This document shows positions 52,863 through 59,392 of a DNA stretch of 59,392 nucleotides, piece by piece; position 1 is the stretch's first letter, and every line of letters starts with the position of its first letter. Location: assembly GCA_021199235.1 (NCBI GenBank), contig JAJQIL010000039.1, forward strand, positions 10,586-69,977, in the 5' to 3' direction. The translations under genes were made by a program, and so were the position numbers. The notes beneath the pieces were generated by a model. The model was not told where the DNA came from. It was given only the letters and a program-made list of their open reading frames with translations, and did no database searches. This stretch comes from Lachnospiraceae bacterium (lineage in GTDB: Bacteria; Bacillota; Clostridia; Lachnospirales; Lachnospiraceae).

Positions 52863-53876
52863 TTACTCCATATCCTCAGAAGTTACAACCTCTACGATCT
52901 GTGTCGCTACCTCTTCGAATCCGCTGTAGTCGATGCCAAGCGCTTCTGCGGTCTCCGTGTTGACGGTGACAATACCATTGTCAAAGGTCACGATCGGAGT
53001 CGTCGCCGGATCCGCGCCCTGCAGAATCTCAACCGCAAGATCAGCCGTCTCTTTGCCGAGCAGCTCATAGTCTACGCCGAAACCTACGAACGCGCCGTTC
53101 GCCGCGAAGGAGTCCGCACCGGTGTAATGCGCGATGCCGTTCTCGATCAGAGTCTCATAGATGGAAAGCTCTGCTGCCATAACCGTGTTGTCGGTCGGGG
53201 TGAAGATGGCCTGTACGCCGTCCGCTGCCAGAGACTCCACTGCCTGCTGGATCTCGGAGGTGCTGGTACCGGTTGCTTCTACGTACTCGATGCCTTTCTC
53301 ATCCAGATAAGCCTTCGCGTCCGCGATCGGCTGTGTGGAGGAATCCTCAGACAGGCTGTACAGCAGACCTACCTTGTCGAGATCCGGATTCGCGATAAAC
53401 ATCAGATCCAGAATTGCCTCGGTATTCAGCGCATCGCTCGTACCTGTGATGATACCGCCCGGCTCTTCCATTGACTCCACCAGTTCAGAGCCGACCGGAT
53501 CGGAAACTGCCGCAAATACGATCGGGATGTCCTTGCCGGAATCCTCGATCTCTTCCTGCAGAATACTTACCGGCATCGTCGCGATCGGGATCACGATGTC
53601 TACTTCATCGTCATTGACCAGCTGAGACGCCTGCTGCATCATCGTTGAAGAATCCGCGTTGCCGCTGTACACATAGCCCTCATAGACATAGGTATCCTCT
53701 CCCTCCTCGGAGAGTGCGTCCAGCTCTGCCAGGATCGCGTTCTCGATCTGATCCAGGGAAGCGTGATCCATGAGTTTTAAGATACCTACCTTGTACTCCT
53801 CTGCCATCGCCGTGCCTGATACAGACATCGCTGCCATTGCTGCCGCAATTGCGCATACTGCAAATTTCTTTTTCAT
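52863..53876 (-). CDS. ABC transporter substrate-binding protein (ABC_sub_bind, TrpX-like)
   Basis: 337 residues from the ATG at 53876 (AAAGGAG). Signal peptide KKKFAVCAIAAAMAAMSVSGTAMA. Then EYKVGILKLMDHASLDQIENAILAEL, the usual PF04392 opening, with IPIATMPVSILQ, VFAAVSDPVGSELV, ITGTSDALNTEAILDL and AIFTPTDNTVMAA. Homologues are linked to tryptophan or other aromatic ligands, but no T-box or other leader is visible here, so the ligand is open. Confidence 0.9.
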   Translation of the reverse strand: MKKKFAVCAIAAAMAAMSVSGTAMAEEYKVGILKLMDHASLDQIENAILAELDALSEEGEDTYVYEGYVYSGNADSSTMMQQASQLVNDDEVDIVIPIATMPVSILQEEIEDSGKDIPIVFAAVSDPVGSELVESMEEPGGIITGTSDALNTEAILDLMFIANPDLDKVGLLYSLSEDSSTQPIADAKAYLDEKGIEYVEATGTSTSEIQQAVESLAADGVQAIFTPTDNTVMAAELSIYETLIENGIAHYTGADSFAANGAFVGFGVDYELLGKETADLAVEILQGADPATTPIVTFDNGIVTVNTETAEALGIDYSGFEEVATQIVEVVTSEDME

Positions 53877-54013
53877 TTTGGTTTCTCCTTTCATTTTAAA
53901 CATTATTTCTAATTCAGCCCCTTGCGCCTGCCGCAAAACACTGAACAGTTACCTGTTGCTATTTCCGCATCCTTTCCAGCCAAAAAACTGTCGGAAACGG
54001 GAAATATCGTTCA

Positions 54014-55285
54014 TCAGACCGGCACGACGCTCCCTGCATAAGGAAGTACATACACCTTTTTCCCGGAAAAATCAATCTTTTTTACCAGTGCTGCCAGATC
54101 AGAGGATGCCTCCATCCCCATCGGACGAACCATTTCCGGATCGAGTTCGGTCAATGTGTAGACATGACCGGCTTTGTTCAGCTGCTCCACAGTCAGGTAA
54201 AATATGTAGCCGCCGATGGTAAAATCCGCCCGCAAAGACGCATCCAGATGTCCCTCCTTAAGCGGTTTCAGCCAGCTAAAATAATCGGGTGCCCCGCCGC
54301 CCTCCGGGCATTTGCAGGTCCAGAGCATGGTGCCGCCCGGCTTTAACGCCCGCATGGCGTTCAGCATACCCTTACAGCCCTGATAGAGGTTCATATCCTT
54401 CGGCGCGCCGCCACTGGAACAGAGCACGATGTCCGCCGGCTCTTTCACCTCGATCTCGTAGCATTTCCTCTGGAAGTCGCAGCTTGCCTCCCAGGCAGCG
54501 TCCATTTCGCCGGAAAAAATACCGCTGTGTATGCCGCTCGCGGCCACCACGAGATTGATGCCGAAATCCGCGTGAACCAGATGCGCCGCCTCCATCATAT
54601 CCTCATGGATCGGGTTGTCCGTCAGCTTGCAGCAGCCGACGCGGGCGTCCGTCATCGCTTTTTCCGGGTCAAGCGCACGCCGGTGATTCTGCCGGATCGA
54701 ATCGCGCCCCGACACGCCCGGCAGCAGATTTTTCCGTCCTCCGCCGAATCCGGCCATCATATGATGGACTGTGCCGCCCATAACGATAACCCTGCGCCCC
54801 ACCACCAGCGGGTTCACACGCACCTCGGTTCCCCGGGACGTCGTCCCGACATAGACAAGGTCCGGCGCGTCGCAGTTGTGATCGACCACACGCACCCGGT
54901 CAACGACCTTCTGTGAACAGATCTTCACAAGCTCCTGCGGTGTCGAATGCCGGTGTGTCCCCACAGCGATCAGAACGACCATCTTCTCATACGCCACACC
55001 AATCTTATCATGGAGGTAATCGACCAGCAGCGGCATCACCTGATCCTGATGCATCCAGCTTCTCGTGACATCGCTGACCACGATCGTCACTTCATCCCCG
55101 CTCCCGATCGTTTCGACCAGCGGCTTTCCGCCGATCACACCATCCTCGATGGAATGTACAAACGCCGCCTTCAGATCGGTGATCTCCTCCATCGGATTCG
55201 GGAGGATCGTCTCGACGGAAGCCGCTCCGCTGATCTCAAATTCTACCTGTTCCTCGCCATAGCCGAGGGTAATTTTTGCGTCCAT
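54014..55285 (-). CDS. larA: LarA-family nickel-pincer racemase (lactate racemase-like)
   Basis: 423 residues, ATG at 55285 (AAGGAA about 11 bases upstream). DUF2088/LarA pattern: VVSDVTRSW, AVGTHRHST, VVDHNCDAPDLVYVGTTSRGTEV, MMAGFGGGRKNLLPGVSGRDSI with the lysine that covalently holds the pincer cofactor in LarA, and CSSGGAPKDMNLYQGCKGMLNA. Racemises or epimerises 2-hydroxyacids. The cofactor genes larB, larC and larE are not in the window. The substrate may not be lactate, since the family is broad. Confidence 0.88.
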   Translation of the reverse strand: MDAKITLGYGEEQVEFEISGAASVETILPNPMEEITDLKAAFVHSIEDGVIGGKPLVETIGSGDEVTIVVSDVTRSWMHQDQVMPLLVDYLHDKIGVAYEKMVVLIAVGTHRHSTPQELVKICSQKVVDRVRVVDHNCDAPDLVYVGTTSRGTEVRVNPLVVGRRVIVMGGTVHHMMAGFGGGRKNLLPGVSGRDSIRQNHRRALDPEKAMTDARVGCCKLTDNPIHEDMMEAAHLVHADFGINLVVAASGIHSGIFSGEMDAAWEASCDFQRKCYEIEVKEPADIVLCSSGGAPKDMNLYQGCKGMLNAMRALKPGGTMLWTCKCPEGGGAPDYFSWLKPLKEGHLDASLRADFTIGGYIFYLTVEQLNKAGHVYTLTELDPEMVRPMGMEASSDLAALVKKIDFSGKKVYVLPYAGSVVPV

Positions 55286-55378
55286 ACGCCGCCCGCTTCC
55301 TTTCTGTAAAGTCCACCTGCTATATGATACACGGATTGCTGCATGCTTCGGTCTCCGCTGCCGCTCCGGTTCGCGAAT

Positions 55379-55439
55379 ATCCCGCATTTTATGCGGGATG
55401 CCACCCGGCGAGAGCTAAACGGACATCCACTGGATGTCC
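55379..55439. repeat. Two perfect hairpins in the larA leader
   Basis: ATCCCGCAT-TTT-ATGCGGGAT (55379-55399) and GGACATCCA-C-TGGATGTCC (55421-55439). No U-tract follows either. Confidence 0.75.
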
Positions 55440-55448
55440 AGCGCCCTA

Positions 55449-56219
55449 TCATATCAATATCATACTCGCCACCGACACAGCCAGCACCGCCGCCAGAAAC
55501 AGCAGGCAGACCGCGTCGCATATGTGGAACGGATACTCATGATAGCCGCTCTGCGTCGTCCGCAGATTAAATCCGCGCAGCTGCGCGCTCATTGCTCCCG
55601 CGTCCACCTTTTTCATGCTGGAGATGAGAAGCGGCACAAACAGCGGCACGATCAGCTTCAGCCTCCGGAAAATGTTTCCGGTATCATATTCCACGCCACG
55701 TGCTTTCTGCGCGTCCTCAATGTCATGAAATTCCGTCGTAAAAAGCGGCACAAAGCGAAACGCCGTCGTGACGATAAACGCATAGCGGTACGGCACATGC
55801 AGCCGTTTCACCAGCGCTCCGCACAGGTCGTTCATTCGCGTGATCGCAAAGAGCAGCATCAGCGGAAGCATGGTCGCTACGATGCGAAAGCTTAAAAGCA
55901 ATGCGCTCATCAGACCGCCAACGGTAAATACGCAGAACCCGCCGATCACAAGCAGCGGTTCGCCGGTCCGCACAAACAGCAGCTGCAATATAAACATGAT
56001 CAGACCCAGAACCAGCAGGTTCTTCGTCAGACGCAGCGCCCGTTTCTGCAGACCCGCAAACGAAGAGATCAGGATCATCAGCACGATAAATGCCAATTCC
56101 ATGATCACATTGTTGCAGATAATGCAGGCAATCCCATACAGGAACGCCGCCAGCAGCTTCATCACCGGATTCAGCTTATGCAGAAAGGAGTCTCCGGGTA
56201 CATAATCGAGTAAATTCAT
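55449..56219 (-). CDS. ecfT: ECF transporter transmembrane component EcfT
   Basis: 256 residues, about six hydrophobic segments, with the paired cytosolic motifs ALVKRLHVPYRYAFIVTTAFRFVP and ARGVEYDTGNIFRRLK that couple to the two ATPases. YVPGDSFLHKLNPVMKLL is the usual opening. The start overlaps the stop of the upstream ATPase (ATGA). Confidence 0.93.
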   Translation of the reverse strand: MNLLDYVPGDSFLHKLNPVMKLLAAFLYGIACIICNNVIMELAFIVLMILISSFAGLQKRALRLTKNLLVLGLIMFILQLLFVRTGEPLLVIGGFCVFTVGGLMSALLLSFRIVATMLPLMLLFAITRMNDLCGALVKRLHVPYRYAFIVTTAFRFVPLFTTEFHDIEDAQKARGVEYDTGNIFRRLKLIVPLFVPLLISSMKKVDAGAMSAQLRGFNLRTTQSGYHEYPFHICDAVCLLFLAAVLAVSVASMILI

Positions 56220-57166
56220 GACCGCGCTCCTTTCTCATCGGGTTCGTTCCCGCTTTTTTTGCCTGTCCCGGTCTCATTCGTGTCGGCTGCCTTTCTTCCC
56301 CGGCCCTGTATGCCCTCTGTCGAAACCGCATCCGATTTGTTATTCTCCATTGCGATGACTTTGGCGGTTTTCTCGCGGTGAATCGCCTCCGCCATCTCCT
56401 CCACCGTATAGACATCGGAGAATTTATCCCCGAACCGCAGCGCCAGCATCGGGATCTGTGCGGGCAGCACATGCGCCTGCCCCAGTACTGACATATCCTT
56501 CATGATCCGTCCTGTCGGGCCTTCATCCACGAGGCGGCCGTCCGTCAGTACCAGCACACGCTGGGCATATTCCTGCACCAGCTCCATATCGTGGCTGACC
56601 ATCAGCACCGTCAGCCCTTTTTCAAAGCTCAACCCGGTAATATAATCCATGATGCGGATGCATTCCCGGTAATCCAGTCCGGTCGTCGGCTCATCCAGAA
56701 TGACCAGCTCGGGATTGCAGGCCAGCACACTCGCGAGCGCGATCCTCTGACGCTCACCCCTTGACCTTGTAAACGGGAACCAGTCTCCGTCCAGTTCAAA
56801 GGTCTGGAGCATCTCTTCCGTGCGCCTTTCAATCTCGTCCTGCGCAACGCCCTGTACCTGCGGCCCGAACGCGATCTCCTCGCGCACGGTATTCTGGCAG
56901 ATCTGCCGGTCCGGATTCTGAAACAGAAATCCGACCTTTTTCGCAATCTCGCTGGTGCGAACTTTCCCGGTGTCCTCCCCGTCCACATACACATGGCCGG
57001 AGTCCGGACGCAGCAGCCCGTTCGCCAGACGGCTCACGGTGGATTTGCCCGCGCCGTTGCTGCCGATCATGGCTACGACCTCACCCGCATGTACCTCAAA
57101 CGAGAGGTCTTTTACCGTCTGCTTCATGCCCGGATAAGAGAACGATACATGGTCAAATTTCAGCAT
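56216..57166 (-). CDS. ecfA: ECF transporter ATP-binding protein EcfA (second)
   Basis: 316 residues, GGAGGTGC before the ATG. Walker A IGSNGAGKSTVSRL, Q-loop FLFQNPDRQICQ, Walker B LVILDEPTTGLD, H-loop MVSHDMEL. The signature is FTRSRGERQRIALA rather than LSGGQ, a notable departure. About 45 C-terminal residues are hydrophilic Asn/Gly/Lys/Glu-rich and look like an added tail. Confidence 0.92.
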   Translation of the reverse strand: MLKFDHVSFSYPGMKQTVKDLSFEVHAGEVVAMIGSNGAGKSTVSRLANGLLRPDSGHVYVDGEDTGKVRTSEIAKKVGFLFQNPDRQICQNTVREEIAFGPQVQGVAQDEIERRTEEMLQTFELDGDWFPFTRSRGERQRIALASVLACNPELVILDEPTTGLDYRECIRIMDYITGLSFEKGLTVLMVSHDMELVQEYAQRVLVLTDGRLVDEGPTGRIMKDMSVLGQAHVLPAQIPMLALRFGDKFSDVYTVEEMAEAIHREKTAKVIAMENNKSDAVSTEGIQGRGRKAADTNETGTGKKSGNEPDEKGARS

Positions 57167-57233
57167 CCCGGCACCTCCCTCATCTTCGTCAGTGACCCCG
57201 CAGCCGGGCTGCAGGGAAGTACGTGCTCTGCTT

Positions 57234-58076
57234 TCAGCATCCCAGCACCTCCCTCACCATCACCTCGGCCTGATCGACGTCCGTGGGAACCGGCCCGCTA
57301 TAAAGCCCTTCAGCCTTCAGTCGGTTTCCCAGGCGGACGACCCGCGGCACACTGATGCCCAGCGAATCAAATAATTCCTGCTGATCAACAATCTCATTGC
57401 TTTTTCCGTCAAAGACCAGTTTCCCCTCATCCAGCACGGCAATCCGTTTCGCGTACTGACTTAAAACCATGATTTTCTGCTCCACGACGATGATCGTCTT
57501 GCCAAACTCCTCGTTCAGCTGTTTCAATATTTCATAGATCATGATCGTACTCTGCGGATCCAGCTCGCCGGTCGGTTCATCCAGCACGATGATCTCCGGC
57601 TGCATCGCCAGGATCGAGGCGATCGCCACCTTCTGCTTCTGTCCGCCGGAGAGCGAACTGATCTGACGGTGCCGCAGGTCGCTGATCTTCAGCATCGAGA
57701 GTACCTCATCCACTCTCTGTCCGATCTGATCATGAGGCAGCCCGAAATTCTCCAGACCGAACAGGATCTCATCCTCCACCTCAGAGGACACCATCTGGCT
57801 GTCGATGTCCTGAAAGACTTCCCCGACAAACCGCGCCAGCTCCTCCGTCTGCACGTCCACGGTATCCTTGCCGTTCACCTTCACCGAACCGTAAAAATCC
57901 CCCGGAAAATGGTGCGGCACAATGCCGGAAAACGCATAGGTCAGCGTGGATTTCCCCGCGCCGGAATTGCCCGTGATGCCGAGAAAATCCCCGTCCTCGA
58001 TCACAAGATTGATATTAGTCAGGGCATTCTGTTCCTGCCCTTTATAGCAAAAGCTGAAATCCTTACATTCGATCAT
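57234..58076 (-). CDS. ecfA: ECF transporter ATP-binding protein EcfA (first)
   Basis: 280 residues. Walker A ITGNSGAGKSTLTYA, Q-loop VFQDIDSQMV, signature SSLSGGQKQKVAIASILA, Walker B IIVLDEPTGELDP. Its 3' end (GAGGGAGGTGC and ATGCTGA) copies the ribosome binding site and start of the next gene 75 bases on. Confidence 0.93.
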   Translation of the reverse strand: MIECKDFSFCYKGQEQNALTNINLVIEDGDFLGITGNSGAGKSTLTYAFSGIVPHHFPGDFYGSVKVNGKDTVDVQTEELARFVGEVFQDIDSQMVSSEVEDEILFGLENFGLPHDQIGQRVDEVLSMLKISDLRHRQISSLSGGQKQKVAIASILAMQPEIIVLDEPTGELDPQSTIMIYEILKQLNEEFGKTIIVVEQKIMVLSQYAKRIAVLDEGKLVFDGKSNEIVDQQELFDSLGISVPRVVRLGNRLKAEGLYSGPVPTDVDQAEVMVREVLGC

Positions 58077-58096
58077 ATCTGACTCTGCCTTTTATT

Positions 58097-58642
58097 TCAC
58101 TCTTTATTAATAATCTTATCCACCGGAATACTAAGAACTGTAACGATCACGCAGTTCAGCGCCGCGGTTACCACCGTGACAAGCGCCATATTGAGGAACT
58201 GTGCCATCGGCATCGGGTTCGCGTAGGTCAGCGCTGCCAGTCCGATAAACGCAAAGCCGGAACACAGTGTTGTAATAAACGTATACACAAGCGCTTTTCC
58301 TGCCTTCGGAAGCGGATTCGGAATGGTCACCAGCAGGCACATCACAATCGCGCCCAGCGTCTCACTGCCCAGTCCCAGCCATGCCATGGAAGTACCGATC
58401 TGGCTGATGCAGCCGGAGATAAAGCCGATGATCGCCGCTTCCCTTATATTCGGGCGGACCACCAGAATAGAGAGGCAGTACGTCGCGATCAGGAAATTCG
58501 GGTGCATATTTCCCAGCACCAGAAAGCCCGCGCACAGACGCAGCACTACGCCCACTGCCATCATGATTCCCACCAGAATCAGATTGTTGATGTTCTTTAA
58601 GCCGGTTTGGTTGTCATTCGTGACCTGTCTTTTCTCTGCCAT
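58097..58642 (-). CDS. ECF transporter S component (TrpP-like), T-box controlled
   Basis: 181 residues from the ATG at 58642 (GGAAAGGG). About five hydrophobic segments; NINNLILVGIMMAVGVVLRLCAGFLVLGNMHPNF resembles the small TrpP/YhaG-type amino-acid transporters. It sits first in the operon with two EcfA and EcfT. The ligand is probably an amino acid or a precursor, judging from the T-box leader 240 bases upstream (inference). Confidence 0.8.
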   Translation of the reverse strand: MAEKRQVTNDNQTGLKNINNLILVGIMMAVGVVLRLCAGFLVLGNMHPNFLIATYCLSILVVRPNIREAAIIGFISGCISQIGTSMAWLGLGSETLGAIVMCLLVTIPNPLPKAGKALVYTFITTLCSGFAFIGLAALTYANPMPMAQFLNMALVTVVTAALNCVIVTVLSIPVDKIINKE

Positions 58643-58835
58643 GATTTTTCCCTTTCCGTGCCTGTAATAAACCCATCCCCCCGCCGCACTCGCGGGGGAA
58701 GGAAAATGTGACATTTCTCACAGATACCGGACTGATCAAAACGATTACTGTTTTCAATCACTGCCGCTATTCTGCTTTTACAGGAGCAGGAAAATACCCT
58801 GGCACAGCCATTCATTAAGAATGCAACCTTGTGAA

Positions 58836-58875
58836 GCGATTTTACTTTAGTAGCGATTTTACTTTAATCATGAGA
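58836..58875. repeat. Direct repeat TAGCGATTTTACTTTA, two units
   Basis: Two adjacent copies between the T-box terminator and the S component gene; they match short GTAAAGTAAAA sequence in the terminator tail. Confidence 0.7.
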
Positions 58876-58889
58876 AAATATCTGTAAAG

Positions 58890-59275
58890 TAAAAAATCTG
58901 CCCCTGTATAAGGACAGATCATTCTTCTGCGGTACCACCTTACTTGCCATCCTGTGCTTCATCGAAACAGCCGGAACCGGTCAACCCTGAACCGCGCTCC
59001 TTCCTTTTCCAAAAGAAACACAAGACAACCTCTCTGCGAAATGCGAACACATTTCCGGCCTTTAACGCAGGCATACGTCTCGGCTACTGACCGCAATCTC
59101 TGGCCGCTGCAATATGAAAACATTGCTCTATCCGGCATCAGGCTCCACACGCGGTGTTCACCTCACCCTCCGTGACCCATTTGCAGGCTGCTTACTGCGG
59201 GTATCCCAGCACCACCCGCTCTCTGTGAGCGCATCTCCTGTTTGACCTTCACATCATCGGTTTTTCTAAAATTTA
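58890..59275 (-). promoter_or_regulatory. T-box riboswitch leader of the ECF transporter operon
   Basis: On the minus strand: a Stem I region with CAGAGAG (AG bulge) and GGTGGTG distal loop, then about 150 bases of Stem II/III, then the T-box AAGGTGGTACCGCAG (58929-58944), and a terminator ATCTGTCC/GGGCAGAT with T6 (58891-58919). The likely specifier zone is GTGAACACCGCG. The TGGT anti-acceptor predicts a tRNA with A73. Confidence 0.9.
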
Positions 59276-59283
59276 TTTAAACT

Positions 59284-59312
59284 ATTTTGGCATATGCGGG
59301 CGGATTTGTCAA
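59284..59312 (-). promoter_or_regulatory. Promoter of the T-box leader
   Basis: TTGACA (59312-59307), 17-base spacer, CAAAAT (59289-59284) on the minus strand. The 80 bases to the window edge hold nothing recognised. Confidence 0.55.
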
Positions 59313-59392
59313 CCCGTTTTTGCCTGCAACTTCCCTGTTTTATGGGCCATTTATGATAATGTCCTTATATACCACAAGAGAAAATGTCCCAA

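Overview
The window looks like the chromosome of a spore-forming gut Clostridium of the Lachnospiraceae type. The evidence is SpmA, Gram-positive ECF and amino-acid ABC transporters, a T-box leader, TagF/TagGH-type wall polymer genes, a CBS-type family II pyrophosphatase, strong AGGAGG ribosome binding sites and sigma-A promoters in a mid-GC background. No phage, transposase, rRNA, tRNA or CRISPR array was seen. The taxon is an inference from gene content.

Layout. 0-7 kb: a partial coiled-coil gene, spmA, uridine kinase, thymidine kinase, a frameshifted AAA-ATPase/PD-(D/E)XK gene, a cytosolic ParB-like/BMP-domain protein and a phosphoesterase. 7-14.4 kb, minus strand: a wall or surface polymer operon made of an ABC exporter permease, an ABC ATPase fused to UDP-galactopyranose mutase, a CDP-glycerol-type polymerase, an IspD/TarI cytidylyltransferase, an extended SDR and a GT2. 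14.7-18.1 kb: a TPR/AAA protein and a cytidylate-kinase-like protein. 18.2-19.2 kb: a promoter-to-terminator unit with no clear gene. 19.4-28.2 kb, minus strand: murA, then flavin reductase and pyrophosphatase, then the nucleoside salvage set pdp, cdd, deoB and deoD. 28.5-36.9 kb: TPR lipoprotein, L,D-transpeptidase, a small AT-rich HEPN (DUF3644) gene beside a minus-strand structured RNA candidate, MscS, a BtuR/CobO-type adenosyltransferase, two 2-hydroxyacid dehydrogenases and an intact AAA/PD-(D/E)XK gene. 37-45.3 kb: M20 amidohydrolase, polar amino-acid ABC transporter, aminotransferase and two TauE-family proteins, one fused to a polyprenol-kinase-like domain. 45.4-49.7 kb: a VWA/MoxR pair and a DUF4143 ATPase. 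50-59.4 kb: a small secreted protein, a three-gene ABC importer, a LarA-like protein and a T-box-controlled ECF transporter.

Genes that work together. The deo/cdd/pdp genes break nucleosides down to bases and pentose phosphate while udk and tdk re-phosphorylate them. The 7-14 kb operon makes activated precursors, polymerises them and exports the product. The 37-43 kb genes read as uptake, deacylation, transamination and possibly reduction and export of an amino-acid derivative. The T-box leader ties the ECF transporter to the charging state of one tRNA.

Most notable signals. (1) A family of short palindromic repeats sits in frame inside ordinary housekeeping genes (cdd, deoB, flavin reductase and probably a DUF4143 ATPase), and other palindromic families fill the intergenic gaps. 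(2) A HEPN ribonuclease-like gene abuts a roughly 95-nt minus-strand RNA with its own consensus promoter, a 12-bp closing stem and a U-tract. (3) There are unusual fusions: ABC ATPase with Glf, TauE with polyprenol kinase, and ParB-like with BMP. (4) A 0.9-kb transcription unit at 18.3-19.2 kb lacks a convincing ORF.
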